Source of the DNA: Whalleya microplaca
Taxonomy: Eukaryota; Ascomycota; Sordariomycetes; Xylariales; Xylariaceae
Assembly: GCA_022497155.1 (NCBI GenBank)
Contig: MU385724.1
Location: 186,001 to 250,000 of the forward strand
Length of the DNA stretch: 64,000 nucleotides
Reading direction: 5' to 3'
The notes under the pieces were generated by a model. It saw only the letters and a program-made list of their open reading frames with translations. It was not told the DNA's origin and made no database searches. Shown here piece by piece: positions 45,953-58,487 of this stretch (positions are counted from its first letter, which is position 1; each line of letters opens with the position of its first letter). A program made the translations under genes and the position numbers.

Positions 45953-47126
45953 AAGCATTACTCGGCAGTTTTTTATGGGCAAAGCGGACATTGTAAATGT
46001 ATGTACACATTGTGTGAAAAGCGTGGTCGGGGTTTCGGTGTGGGGTCAACAACAGCAGCACTTGGCATGGCATGGCATATCTTGCAGCGCAGCGGTTTGT
46101 GTCTGTCTGTCGGTCGCGTACGTACCTGAGGTGATGGTGCTGTGCTGCTTAGACTAGATTTGTGTCCTGATACCATGATTTTTCTTCCCCCTCAGCAGCA
46201 TATTCCACGGCGTAAAGGATAGGGATAGGTAGGGGGGGTCCGGACATTTGACAGTGGACGGGTCAGCTTCAATTGCCTTTGTTCTGCAGACAGCGAGAAT
46301 TGGAACGGATAATGAGCAGTGGCTTTTTATAATTTTAGTGTTTTTTCGGGGCACAATGTGAATGTATTGTAGAGGGGAACAGTGAAATGAGAGTGCTAAT
46401 TGAGGTTGTGATTTGTGAATAGGGGAGGTTAGTTCTGCTCTGAGGCAAGTTCGATAGGTCTCAGTTATGTGCAATGTTGAGATACAGGATTGATGAGACT
46501 TGACTGACTTGAGGTTCAGCTATTCTAGAGTGGTAGATGGCCTGTTATATACACAATGCTACTGTTCGTGCCTTGTGCATACTGTACCAGTCCTTGGCCC
46601 TCAATTTAGCATGCAACACTCGCCTCAAAACTGATAAACTAAACATTCGAATAGCTGTAAGTAAACAACGTCACTTACCTCGGTATCGCGACCCGGGCTT
46701 CATCATCCCTGCTAGGTGGCTCTCACATAATTGGTGCAGCCAAGACCCCACCGGATTTGTGGAAACGCGCTTCGTGCCCCCGAAGCCGCGCACTATATTC
46801 GGGGGGATTTGACGGCCGGGTGCCGTATAGAGTCGCGTTGGGGAGGGATCAATAGGTAGGTAGGTAGGTAGTATGCAATTCTTGTTTGTAAGCCCCGATT
46901 TCGCCATGTTCCCATTGGTCCGTCGACTATGTTGCTTAGACGTAAATTGGACACACCTATATAAGGAGTGTGCTGGTCCGCGCGGATTTCTCCCGTGCCC
47001 CCTTTTTTGTCCTTCCTTCGTCCCCTTCCTTCTTACTTCACCGACTGTGACTATAATTGAGCTTTGCCTTTAGTTGCTGTTACTCAGTTACGGAACTGTT
47101 CTGTAAACGATAAAAGGAGTACGAAG
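45953..47126. other. Intergenic region between Hpc2 and SDR genes
   Basis: 1.17 kb; the left part is the Hpc2 3' UTR, the right part the promoter of the SDR. It contains a TAGG tetranucleotide repeat (46853-46871). No gene supported. Confidence 0.55.
46853..46871. repeat. TAGG tetranucleotide repeat
   Basis: Nearly five copies of TAGG in tandem, in the promoter-side region of the SDR gene. Short interstitial microsatellite; not telomeric. Confidence 0.8.
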
Positions 47127-48734
47127 ATGGCGTCTCCCCACCCCTTATCCGCCGCTGCGCTGTTCTCCCTCAAGGGCTGGATCGCCGTCGGTGGGTCCCG
47201 CACCCCCCCTTTTCCCCGTCCGACGTGCTAACCACCACCACTTCCCACGCAGTGACCGGCGGAGGCACCGGAGTCGGACTCAGTGAGCCTACCCCTATTT
47301 TCCATAACCATTCATCATCCTCTCTCATCTCGCTGGTTTCTAATGTTATCTATGGTGTCGTAGTGATCGCGCAGACCCTCGCCGCCAACGGCGCCAAGGT
47401 GTACATCACGGGCCGCCGCGCCGACGTGCTGGCGACGAGCGCGCGCGTCCATGGCTCGGCGGACAGGCTCGGGGCTGGTGGAGGCGAAATCGTGCCCCTT
47501 GTCATGGACGTCACTTCGAAGGAGAGCATTCGGGGCGCTGTTGCGGCGGTTGGGGAGAAAGAGGGGTATTTGAACGTGTACGTATGGCCCCTTTTTGGAG
47601 GCTTCCCCGTCTTTCCTTTTTTTTTCTTTGTCGTGTTAGAGATAATGGGAACTGAAGCTAACACGCGGTGTTTCCTCCCGCAGACTCGTCAATAACGCGG
47701 GTATATTCGCCAGCCGCCCAGCGAAGAGGCCCGAGGACGGTCCTGAGGCCTTCGGGGAGGCGATTCTCGCTGAGAGTAACGAGGATAATTGGCAGAAATG
47801 TAAGTCTGCCTGTCTTGAGTCGCGGGGGTGACTCTCTTGCTTCTGGGGTTCAAGGCTGATGATGGATGACTACTAGCGTTCGAATCGAATTGTACCTCGC
47901 TGTACTTCGTCACGGCCGCGTTCCTGCCTCTCCTGTCCAAGGCCGCGACTTCGCCGACGGGGAGGGTTGGCTCTGTGATTAATAACACCTCGGCCTCGGC
48001 GTTCTTGAGGATGTGAGTCGTACATATCTATGTAATTGGGAGGCTGAGAAAGTTATGGGTAGACAGAGATGCTTACGGAGAACCGCAGGACGCAGAATGG
48101 CCAGTTTTCTTACAACGTAAGTCTGCCCCCCCTATTTTTAAGCCGAGATAACGGCTGATTGTGGATACGTGGATTCATAGGCTAGTAAGGCCGCGGCGAC
48201 GCATCTCACCCGCCAGTTGGCGTTTGATCTGAGCCATGACAACATCCGCGTTCGCGTCAATGGCCTCGCACTCGGTAAGACGATCTATTTTCCCTTTTTT
48301 CCCCTGTTCCATTTTCTCTCTACGAACGAGACCCCTATCGCCTACCTTAGCGTATCATTATCATGGGCCCCCTTTCTACCTACATGAGGAAGCAATACCT
48401 ACATGTATTCATGAGTGTAAACAGGCTACTTCCCCTCTGAGATGACGACCGAGAACTCGAATGCCGAGAACGAGAGCGCTTACGACCCGGAGCGGTTCCA
48501 GAAGTACATGGTCAGTATGGGTGCCCAGGTCGTCAAGCGTATGGGCACGCCGCAGGAGGTCGCTAGTGTAAGTGGCACCTTGTCGAGCCTTTGTGCTTTA
48601 TGACATGTTACTATGTGACTGACTGGCTACGTTCAATGTAGATTATACTGACTCTAGTTACGAACGACTATATCTGGGGCACGGTCACTATCGTGGACGG
48701 TGGGTTGGCTTTGAGCGTGCCGGGGAATATGTGA
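47127..48734 (+). CDS. Short-chain dehydrogenase/reductase (3-oxoacyl-ACP-reductase-like), nine exons
   Basis: Exons 47127-47190, 47253-47282, 47364-47577, 47684-47799, 47877-48012, 48089-48116, 48181-48274, 48425-48567, 48642-48734; 305 aa, total divisible by three. Splicing rebuilds the classical SDR: VTGGGTGVGL (cofactor loop, across introns 1 and 2), AANGAKVYITGRR, LVNNAGIFAS, INNTSASAF with the catalytic serine, YNASK (Tyr195, Lys199, across intron 6) and VRVNGLALGYFPSEMT. The family includes RhlG-like 3-oxoacyl reductases and many alcohol/ketone reductases using NADP(H). Eight introns of 62-150 nt in 1.6 kb is a high density, with one 28-nt and one 30-nt exon. Substrate not predicted. 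Confidence 0.9.
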
Positions 48735-48859
48735 GGCATGATGATGTATTGATATTTGGGGGTATTTTTGTTCCAAGGTTACACTTAGCAATTCCATCCG
48801 GACGATGTTGAATTATCTAGGTCTAGATTTAAGTTTCAACCATCTTTCAAACAGCCATT

Positions 48860-49928
48860 TCAAACCCCAGTTGTGGCTTGCTGCTCCACGCTCGAGCCTA
48901 CAAACACGATCAACACCGCGGCGTAAGCCAGGGTTATCGCCACGATATCCTTGACTCCGAAATCCTTTAGCTTCAACCCGGGCAACAGATCCGCGGAGAT
49001 GAAACACATAGTGAACGCAAACAACAATACGGACACAGACGTGACGACGAGGCTTGCGACGAGAGACGTGATAAGAGACATGATCAGAACCGGGACTAGG
49101 AGGAACAGGCTAGCCCCGACGGCCCAGATGAAGCGTAACGCGGCCTCTTTCACCCGTTCGTCACGCTGCTTGGCGTGTTTCGGGACGCCGGGAAGCTGGC
49201 TATAACGCGGCTGCTCTATCGTAACCTTGGGCGGCGGCCTCACGTTTTCGACAATCCCGTCGATGAGTTTCGAATCCAGAAGCTCTGCGTCGTACATCAG
49301 CTCCCGGTACAGTTCGTTGCTGGCGTTGATTCGGAACGGGTCCGCGTTCATTGTAGAGGCGCGTTCAAGCATCATGTCCCAATCCCGCCATGCCGTACCT
49401 AGCACCCCAAATTTTCTATTCAGTCTTCTTGATTTTGACTCTGCTTCAAAATTTGAGGAATTGGGCGGAGGAGGGGAGGAAAGGCGCTTTGTGTCCGGTC
49501 CCAACGTAGGTAAGGTAGGGATTAGCGACAGAGAGAAGCTTACAATAGTCCTTCATCAGATTTTTCAACTTTCCTTAGTCAATTCCCCACAAATGCTTAG
49601 CTTTCACCATTCTACTTGTCAGTTGAACTATGTCCCTTTGGATCACATGTATGTTCAAACGCTGCAGGGCTGCGACGTTAATCTCGTAGTTGACAATATG
49701 CTTTCTACTTGCATCGCGTAGAAGTACGAACACGTCCGCCGAAGCTTGATCATATACACGTTTCTCGAAGGAATCGCGCAGATATCTAGCCTGATCTTGG
49801 CTCCCCGCAGCATCGGAAACTTCACGATCTTCACGGATCGGAGTGAGTCGTTTGATCTCTGTTGCCTGAGGTAGACCATCCTGTTCATGCTGACCATATT
49901 GAGGCGAGGGGTAAAGAGGTTCGCTCAT
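48860..49928 (-). CDS. DUF6594 membrane protein
   Basis: Three exons: 49928-49616, 49573-49544, 49398-48860; 293 aa. The ATG at 49928 gives MSEPLYPSPQYG. Intron 1 is only 42 nt (49574-49615, GTAGAA..AAG) and removes an in-frame TAA, joining DIVQLT to RKLKNLMKDYC. Intron 2 (49399-49543) restores DYCTAWRDWDMMLER. The middle region is helical and charged. The C-terminus carries about three hydrophobic helices: FIWAVGASLFLLVPVLIMSL, LVVTSVSVLLFAFTM and IVAITLAYAAVLIVFVG, the last being the DUF6594 signature. This family is expanded in Pezizomycotina and its function is unknown. It converges on the SDR, with about 125 bp between stop codons. Confidence 0.83.
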
Positions 49929-51601
49929 TTGAAAAACTCGAGAGGAAGGCACGTAGAAGTATTCAATTACACTTTAAACATAGACTTAAGTTATACTATG
50001 GCCATAAATTATGTTAATAACCACTCCAAATCTTCAATATCGCTCAGTATGTCGTGGATCTAGATCTTCCATGTAGAGGGGAGAGACTTGAAAAGCGAGA
50101 TAAGAAAGTCGTGGTGGCATTGCGTAATATAAATCATTTACACCAGACTGTAATATTTAGTACAAGTAATAGCTCCCTTATCCAGCCTTACTGGTAATTC
50201 TGGTTCGCTCCATTCCAATCGGCGTGTCCATACTAATGCAACATCATGGAGGGGTTATTGGTCAATATTACGAGGGCAAAAGAGCCGCATGCAGATTCTA
50301 GTTAGATAACCTATGATATCAGCCCCGACATAAAGGACAACCAGCCACAAAGTCACATTCAATCTCAGTTAGTTCTAGTCAGCGAGATATGGACACAGTT
50401 GTTAACGCAAGTTGGTCATAGCCTATATTTCAGAGACACCCGGCAGTTCAGTTCGGTGTATCTTCCGCCGGATTTCAACCCACCATTGACTCAGCCTTAC
50501 GCAAATTCGACTGCATTTTCATTTGAGGCCTGGAACCCCTACAGTCTGTGAACTGTAGATCACACTCGATGAAGCAAGACTTGTGCTGAAATAACACATT
50601 ATGGGACCTGTTTTTATATTGAGGACCATTAAGAGGTCCTATCAATTCAATTCAATTCAGTCAATTTTTAGGTTTAGGGCTAACTTAGCTCAATTTGCAA
50701 CTGAACTTAATTAGCCACTCGTATATTACCCCTTGAGATAACCCTGAACCCCCTAATATAGCAAAAGGGTCAGGTGAGGCCCACGGTCGCGATATTGGTC
50801 AGCTATTAACAAGGGTTAATAGCGTAGGGCATGGCTAGTAATAAGTGACAAAGATACCAGGTAATTGCCACACTGGGTGGCTGATATAAGGGAAAATAAC
50901 CTCAGAATCATTTGAAAAGCATCAGGTTTTTATATAGTTACGATTGACTTGAGTCAATTTCTCACGATAGGGGTAATCGTCAGTTACCCCCCTTTTGTGT
51001 AGAGCTCGGGTAAATAGTGTATTCGAGCGTTTAGTATTTAAAGGAGATCTTTTCACCCTCCGAGATAAGATCACTTAAATAGTTACAGCACTCAATTGAC
51101 TAGTTGCGATTACGGTAGCACATCAAATGACAGTTACACGCACAATAACTATGATACAATTCAAGCCAAGTCAATTTCCCCTTTGAATTGATGGAGCCAT
51201 TGGTTAAGGTTTTGTCACGACACCAACTTGTGAGATATAAGGAGTGTAGTTATTACAGTACATTAACATAGGGGATTGCTTCGAACAAAGCTAGGCATTC
51301 TTTCATAATCAATATGTGGAGTGTGTTCTCATAAGAGCGCTCCCAAAATTCAAGGGGGAAAGGTATAACTTTGATGATAAACAAAACTATGGAAATAACT
51401 CCCATAGTCAAAAGCTCCTATTTCGACAATCATCTCATGGGTTGTAGGCTACCTTAAGCTAGAGTTCATAACTCAAATAGAAGGCTGATTGTGTCTAGAA
51501 AGGTTTCATCGTTGAGAATTGAAAGAACTATAAGATGTACTTATATCTATCAAAGCCCACATACTTATACACATGCTTTCTACCAACCTTCCCAACACCA
51601 A
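49929..51601. other. AT-rich intergenic region
   Basis: 1.67 kb without genes, TA-rich. A perfect hairpin with a 9-bp stem lies at 50802-50823 (GCTATTAAC and its complement). Words such as TCAATTCAATTCAATTC (50642 on) and CAAGTCAATTT recur, so a degraded insertion is possible, but no element ends or duplications can be shown. Confidence 0.45.
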
Positions 51602-52956
51602 CTATAGACTATTGACAGCTTCAGCATGCTCATAAACCAGCGTCCGCGCCTCCTCATCATCCAGGTAAACGGTGAACCCGTCGTCATGGTTGCGCCCATA
51701 CGAATAGCCCGAGAACCCGTACTGCCAGAACAAATCCGACATCCCCTCCTGCACCATGATGTCCTGCCAGCCGCCCTCGACAGCGACCCGCGACGCGTTA
51801 TTGTCCGCGATGCCGTTCTCCGCGCGCGCCGCCGCCGTCATCCACCCGTACTCCTCGTGCACGACGGGCTTCCCCGCCTCCCGGCCCGCCTGCGCATGAT
51901 CTCTGATCCACTGCTCCGCCCAGGCGATCGACTTCCCCCACCAGTCGGGGTACGTGTGGAAGGTGCCGAAGTCGACGTGCGGGAGCGCGAGCTCGGCCGC
52001 GAAATCCGCGCCGTCGGACCCGTTGTACAGGCCATCATCGGGGGAGGAGGAGGCGTCGTTGAAGCCGCCCTCGCCGCCCCAGGTCACCAGGTGGTCTGGG
52101 TCGAGGGCCTTGACGAAGGCGCTCATCTCGTCGATCCAGGATGTGAGTAGGGCGGGAGTGCAGGTCCCGCTGGGCAGGAGGTTGCGCACGCCGTCGGCGC
52201 CGCAGCGCGCCTCGTTTGTGAGTTCCCAGGCTAGGATTGCCGGGGAGGAGGCGTAGCGCGTTAGGAAGTGCGAGATGTAGCGCTGGTAGGCTTCTTTGAT
52301 TTGCGGGAGGCGGTAGAACTGGATGTTCGTATTGATTAGTGTTACGAATACCTAGATAAAAGGGGGGGGAGTGGGAGCTGGACATACATCATCGTGATAC
52401 TGCCCACCAAGGTTCGCGGTGTACACATCCATGCCGCCGTAGTCGGCCCAGTTGTTGGTGAAGGTCACGATGAGCTTGATGCCGACGTTGGTAGCCGCGT
52501 CGACTACCTTGTCGAAATCGGTGATGTTGATTGTCGAGGTGCCGTTCGCGAACCATTGGAAGACGGTGTCCGTGGGACCGGCGCCTTCGCCGCCGTACTG
52601 CGGCAGGCCCTGCGGGTCATATGTGGCATTTTTGTCGTTGAAGCCCCAGGTTCGGAATACCTTCAAGCCAGCCTCCTTAGCGGCGGTGAGGCCAAGTTCT
52701 ACATCGGTTTGGTTCTAACATTCTGATCAGTGGTGAGCATTAAAATAGGGTGAGAGAGATGATGGCCTACGTTATTGAACGGGAAATAATAGGCATTGCT
52801 ACCGGCAAAGTTGAAGTCTTCTCCGTCGAGCTTGAACTTCTCCCCCTCAACAGTGACGAAGCCTTCAGGAACTTCGCGCTTGAGGACAGGACCAGCGAAA
52901 GCTCCGCTCAGAAGCACAGCAAGCGAGAATAATCTAGAAACACTTAACAACATCAT
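51602..52956 (-). CDS. Secreted GH5 glycoside hydrolase, endo-beta-mannanase-like
   Basis: Three exons: 52956-52771, 52714-52388, 52318-51602; 409 aa. A signal peptide ([21 protein letters not shown]) is followed by a KR-type processing site (VLKR) and [21 protein letters not shown]. The substrate-side motif is VFRTWGFND. The catalytic acid/base is Glu207 in [10 protein letters not shown], and the probable nucleophile is Glu327 in [16 protein letters not shown] is also family-typical. The order fits GH5 subfamily 7 mannanases, which cut beta-1,4-mannan in plant cell walls; no carbohydrate-binding module is present. Intron 2 (69 nt) restores [15 protein letters not shown]. Strong GC bias in exon 3. 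Activity on mannan is inference. Confidence 0.9.
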
Positions 52957-54131
52957 GATAATTCCCCTGAAGGGTTAAAAATGAATGAATGAAAGCGTCC
53001 ATTGCGAAAATCACTGTGATTCAGCATATTTATTTGTCGCTGTGTCTTTCTCCAATTCGACGTTGCCCCTTTTGATGCCGGAGAGCCTCGACCCGCCTTG
53101 CAAGGATTCTCGGTATTGAGCCTCTTGGTAACATTCATGACATGCTTTCGGCCATAGAAAGGAGAACTGACACCCTTGAATGGCAACCGTATGTACAAGC
53201 GCGGCTTCTATACTCCATTGGAAAACTTGTACTGTAACCTTGAAGCCACATCTCGAAAGGTACCTGATTGTACCCACACCGAAGAAGAGTCCTTTAGGAC
53301 ATCTAACTTCAGATGCACTAAACGAGCTCTTCTACTTCATTGAAATATATATAGTAGCTCAAGTAGTTATGACTGAATATGATATGTATCTCGCTCTAAA
53401 TTGTGTATATACACAGTATCTGCTGGAGTTATGTAGTTTCTAAATGAGGAAGAGGTGCTAAGGTGGGGGTGGTATATGTAAGTATATGAGAATATTTTTC
53501 ATTTTCTGCAACAATCATAAGATTATACCTCGATTGCATAGTTATGGAAGTGTTAAGTAATTGAGTTCGGTTGTGAGTACTAATCAGGTCGACTACAGAA
53601 TATAAACTGTAAACTTACATATAATTGAGTATACTTGTTCTATGACTACAAAGAATTGTGTTCACCGCCTGCCAACCTGATTTGACCGGCAGAAAGTAAA
53701 TCTAGTGCTTAGCTAAGGTGCTTAGCTAAGGTGCTAAAAGTGCCAAGATTTCGCGGCACTAACAGTAAGCGACTCCGCACTGAAGAAAAAAAGTTTGGCC
53801 ACTGAAAAACCCCAGGATGTAACCAATCATCAGGCGTTATTGCCGCTGTCTCAGAGTGGGTCATTACTGGACTATCTGCCATGGCTGCGGCGACCGACTT
53901 TTTTTTCCCACCTGCCACCTGCCACCCGTCAACGTCCCTCCATCACATCTAACACATCCCTAACACATCCATCTCTTTGCTCACCACTGCTCACCTCGAT
54001 TTAATTCGACGGGACGGCCGACCTCGAAACTTCATCTCACCAGGTGCTAGTACTTCCCTAAGTACTATTGGACTTGCCGCTTGGGCGCCGAACTTTGTAT
54101 TGCCCAGTACATCTCGAGCTTGAATTTCAAG
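52957..54131. other. Divergent promoter region of GH5 and Rrp14 genes
   Basis: 1.17 kb between divergent genes, AT-rich in the middle. It contains the palindromic tandem at 53705-53736. From about 53900 the plus strand is C-rich, a likely Rrp14 leader. No gene supported. Confidence 0.5.
53705..53736. repeat. 13-bp tandem repeat containing a palindrome
   Basis: GTGCTTAGCTAAG occurs twice in tandem, then partially a third time. Each unit includes the palindrome CTTAGCTAAG. It could be paired protein-binding sites between divergent genes or a chance microrepeat. Confidence 0.7.
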
Positions 54132-55816
54132 ATGGAGGACTCCTCGTTGAAGGTGAGTGCACCTCCGACTGGGCGAGATCAGGTGTCGCATGTCTATGTC
54201 TATGATGAATAGCAATAACCAACCGTTCACAAATCGCAGGAGCGCCTCCTCAACTCGCAGAAGTCCTTCGATGGATTGCTCTCGTTGATACCGGCTAAGA
54301 TGTACTACGGAGAAGACACAACTGTACGTTAAGAGACTCAAGCTGCTTCAGCCTCGTACCCTCGTTGCTTACCATCCTGTGTCTCCAGGATCAGTGGAAG
54401 AGGAAGAAGCAGACAAAAGCGGAAGCTGCCGCCGCCAGACGGAACAAGCTGGACCCTGACAGCGAGCTGAACCGAAGTGTCAAGGAGGTCATGGACGAGC
54501 AGGCACGCAAGAAGCGAAAGCGCGACCAGGCCCAGGACGACGATGACGACGAGTGGTCCGATGTCGAGGGTGTTGACGCCGAGAAGCCTGGCGAGGGACT
54601 CCGGAAAAAGCAACTCAAGGATGCGAATAAGAAACAGAAGAAGTCTACGGACGAGCCTCCTGAGCTGAGCGAAAAGGAAGTACGAAAGGAGGAGAAGAAG
54701 GCAGCACGGAAAGAGAGGAAGGCTGAGCGACAACGCTTGCGAGAAGAAGAGGCCGAGTTCCAAAGGAGAAGCATCAAGGGTGTCAACAAGATCAAGTTGG
54801 GCCCCCGGGAGACCAACACGAATTCGACCCCGAACGGCGACTCTGTCGAAGTCGACGACATTCAGGAGGTTGATGCCACAGGCTTATCCGACGCTGTGGA
54901 GGATCAAGATTCGCCTGCATCCGAACCTGACTCACCTATATTCGATGCGAACGGCACACCGGCTGACTCCACGGGTCAAGCGCCCAGCACCACAACATCC
55001 GTCTCATCCACAGTCCCTCCATCCGAAAAGCCCAAGCACATAAAAATCCCCCCGGACACGGCAGAACTTCGGGAACGTCTCGCTGCCAAGATCCAGGCCC
55101 TCCGAGACGCTCGAAAAGCCGACGTCGATGGAAAGCCCATCCGCACGCGACAAGAGCTGATCGAGTCGCGGCGCCAAAAGCAGGCAGAACGAAAAGCGCA
55201 CAAGAAAGAGCTGAGACTGAAGGCCAAGGTAGAGGCAGATCAAAAGCGGGAAGAGGCCTTGGCATCCGCTCGTGGTTCCCCTGGAAGTATCCTCAGCCCT
55301 AACGTCGACCTCGATGACGACAACAACTTCTCCTTCGGCCGCGTCGGCTTTGGCGACGGCTCCCAACTATCTCACGATCTCGCGCACGTCCTGAACAGCG
55401 GCAAGAAGAAGGGGCCCTCGGACGCCAAGACGGCGCTCCTGAAACTCGAAAACCAGAAGAAGCGACTGCAGGCGATGGACGAGGAGAAGCGCAAGGACGT
55501 CGAGGACAAGGAGCTGTGGCTGACGGCGCGGAGACGGGCGGAGGGCGAGAAGATCAAGGACGACGAGAAGCTGCTCAAGAAGGCCGTCAAGCGGAAGGAG
55601 ACGGCCAAGAAGAAGAGCGAGAAGGAGTGGTCCACGCGCAAGGAGGGCGTCGCCAAGAGCATGAAGGACCGCCAGAGGAAGCGCGAGGAGAACATCCGGA
55701 AGCGCCGCGACGAGAAGCTCGCTGGTAAGGGCGGGAAGAAAAAGGGGGGAGCCAAGAAGTCCAAGGGGGGCCGGGCCGGGTTCGAGGGGTCTTTTATCGG
55801 GGGGAAACGCAAGTGA
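54132..55816 (+). CDS. RRP14: Ribosome biogenesis protein Rrp14 (SURF6 family)
   Basis: Exons 54132-54152, 54240-54323, 54389-55816; 510 aa. The first exon encodes only MEDSSLK; the second RLLNSQKSFDGLLSLIPAKM, the conserved Rrp14 N-terminus. After the third exon begins (DQWKRKKQTKAEAAAARRN), the protein is almost all charged. There are acidic patches and several basic coiled stretches, such as RKEEKKAARKERKAERQR. The C-terminal SURF6 domain has NFSFGRVGFGDG, ALLKLENQKKRLQAMD, EKSEKEWSTRKEGV-like runs and a Gly/Lys-rich end. It acts in the nucleolus on pre-rRNA processing for both ribosomal subunits. Start at the ATG at 54132 is supported by the conserved first helix. Confidence 0.94.
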
Positions 55817-56730
55817 GTTAGTTACTCTTGGGTGCCCTCGTATGTGTGTGAAGTGGACGGCTGGTGTGTCGTGGCCCCCCTTTCGGTTACTGTATATACA
55901 GACAGGTTTTTGGCCCTTTGGGGCTTAATGATGGCATTTAGCGAATGTGATTGTTTCTGTATGAGATCGTCCCCTTTGCAAGTTGTTCACGTGAGGGGTT
56001 CATGATGACTTGTGTGCTTTGCGGTTGTTGGCGGGTAGCATGACATTGCCAGCGGCTCTACACACCTTTCGCCTAATTATACTACAAGCTTTTCGTCAGC
56101 TTAAGAACTCACTTTAGCGTCGGGTTGGAAGATGACTTTGTCTCATACCCACGTGCTAGTTGGTAGTCATACTAGCTAAAGTTTAATATTTGTGTAAATC
56201 AACACTATAGCTACTCCTGTTGTGAGTTTCAAATGCGCCATGTCTCTCAGAATTATGAGTTAAAAAACATGGTGGGATGCCTATGTATAAATTGGTAAAC
56301 CCCTGAAACTGTTATTGGCCTCTCCTGTCTCACTTTTACCAGAGCCGCGGTGAATTATCATGTTGTTGTGAGTAGTAACGGAATCCTCATGGATCGATGA
56401 AACCGAGGATGCTTGGATGGCACCTACTCATCTGCCCTTATAAATATCTCACTATAAGTCACTTTAGCATGACAATTCTTACATTCAATTCAACCTTCCA
56501 ATGCGCAAAACACTCAAGGATTTGGGTTCATATGCTTTCTTAAGCGAGCTATCCAATACAATATTAACCTAATTGGGTATTTACAACGTAAGTCCATTTT
56601 AATGCCAGAATGCCAGGCCCGGCACCATACAAGTTTCCCTATGCATGTTTCCACAATGCAAACGTATATATCTCTCCGTGTGTATATATATATATAACAT
56701 CCACTCCCTCTCTCCCCTCACCTCTTTTCA
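55817..56730. other. Convergent spacer
   Basis: 914 bp between the Rrp14 and lectin-like genes; AT-rich, with a TA dinucleotide run (about 56682-56696). No gene seen. Confidence 0.5.
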
Positions 56731-58487
56731 TTATACAGCAGTACTGACAACCCCCACCCTCTCATAATCCCCATACGTCGACGTATCGCTCGGATCGCCC
56801 TTCCACCGGTACTCGACGATCTGGACCCCATCGCCATCGGCGGCATCCAACAAACAGTATATCCTGCGCGCGTGGTTGGCGGCCATGACGCCGCGGGCCT
56901 TGCAGTCCGCGAGCGCGGTGACCTGCCCCCCCGCGGAGCTCCACGCGGAGCCCTTCCAGTAGGTGAGTTGCACGCCGTCGGAGGCGTCGGGGTCCATGGT
57001 CAGCACCTGGAAGCCGAGCGGCGTCGCGTAGTTGGTCCCCGTCTCGTTGTACCCCGTGCTGAAGGCCGTGATCGTCGTGTTCGCCCCGATGTCCCGCCCC
57101 AGGTAGTCGCCGATGAAGCGCCCGTCGCCGTTGGTGATGCGCGCGAGGCCGCTCGAGGTCGAGCGGTAGAATATGTTCACTAGGGTGGGGTTTTAGTATA
57201 TTTATATCCTCCTTTCTGGGGGATACAGTTGCGAGGGGTGTTGGGGTGGGTCAGGAGTCGCTGACTCCTGAGTATAGCATAACCCCACTAGGGATACCCT
57301 GCCTTCTCTCATGAACCAAGACAAAAAGGGGGGGCAACTCACTACTACGATGCCCATTCGCCGTGGCCGCCGCGGCATGCGCGAGCGCGAGCGAGCTGTT
57401 CGCGGAGGGGGCCTCGAGCCCGGTAACATTGATAGCAGAATTATCGCTGGTCCAGCCCGTGGTCTGGTTCTCGATGTCGGCGACGCGCACGCCGTCCCCG
57501 ACGCGCCAGTACATGTACGTGTACTGGTTGCAGTAGTCGCACTGCTTGCCGTACGACACGATGTCGGACCCCGCCAGCGACACGTAGTTGTTGCCGGCCC
57601 CCGAGTTCTCCCAGTTGCCCACCGGCAGCGCGCTCGTCGTTGAGACGTCGTATTGTGCCTGGTACACCACCGACGCGATCGTCGTGAATCCCCCGCCCGC
57701 GGGCAGTTGCCAGTACACGTGGATCTCGCGGCTCTGGAGCTTGGTTAGCGCCGTTGGTGTGAAGGCTAGGTAGGTAGATGGGTAGGTTTGTATGGATGGG
57801 TTAGTGCGGTGGGTGCTGGCGACGACTCACCGTTGCGTTGTTCCGGAAGACGTCGAGGGAGAGCGCCGTGCCGTTCTTGACGCTGCTCAGGGGCCGGGCG
57901 GAGCTGCTGCCGTCGACGACGGGCGAGACGACCCATTTATTATTCGAGGAATTAAACGCCGATAGGTAGATGGCGCCGCTGTTTAACTGGAAAGCCACCA
58001 GGTAGTTTTCAGCGCCGGTTTCATCGGTGAAATTCGCCGAGGCGAGTTTGGTGTGTGCGGCCAGGGCCGTGGCGTTCGTCGATGCGTCGCTCTGCCCGCT
58101 GCTGCTGCTGTCGCTCGAGTTGTGAGACCGGCTCGTTACCACACCCGCGACAACCCCCACGATGATGGCGATAATGACCACGATCGCCCCGATAAGCACG
58201 CCCCAGAACAGCTTCCTCGTCATGCCACATATCCTGCTCGACTCCTCCACTGGTTTTAACGGCGTCGTCGGTGTCGCCGCCGCCGCGCCAACGACCTCGG
58301 GCGGCGTGTTGTCCACCTTCACCTCATGGAGAGGCGTCCCACCGGCATTAGTGGCAACTTCCGGGTAGTTGTAGTGGGCGTCCGCGTGGTGGTTGACCTC
58401 AGGCCACTGGTTGCTGGCGACCTCAGCGTACTGGTTGCGTTCCGTGTCCACCTCCAACGTGCTGTAGTCGTATTGTCTGTCCGTCAT
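56731..58487 (-). CDS. Type II membrane protein with fucose-lectin-like ectodomain
   Basis: Three exons: 58487-57831, 57733-57343, 57179-56731; 498 aa. The ATG at 58487 gives MTDRQYDYSTLEV; the longer frame has no ATG. The cytoplasmic N-terminus (about 90 residues) is followed by one membrane helix at about 94-117 (VLIGAIVVIIAIIVGVVAG), then a Ser/Asn-rich stalk. The ectodomain consists of beta-propeller-like repeats such as LVAFQLNSGAIYLSAFN, HVYWQLPAGGG and IFYRSTSSGLARI. This arrangement is common in Sordariomycetes and resembles fungal fucose-specific lectins (PF07938 type) by repeat pattern. Sugar binding is not proven; key residues were not verified. It may be a cell-surface glycan-binding protein. 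No ligand or partner can be named. Confidence 0.75.

Noticed and set aside
50640..51195. Possible MITE with ATCAATTCAA inverted ends
   Set aside because: Only 10 bp of low-complexity match and no target duplication; likely chance in AT-rich DNA.
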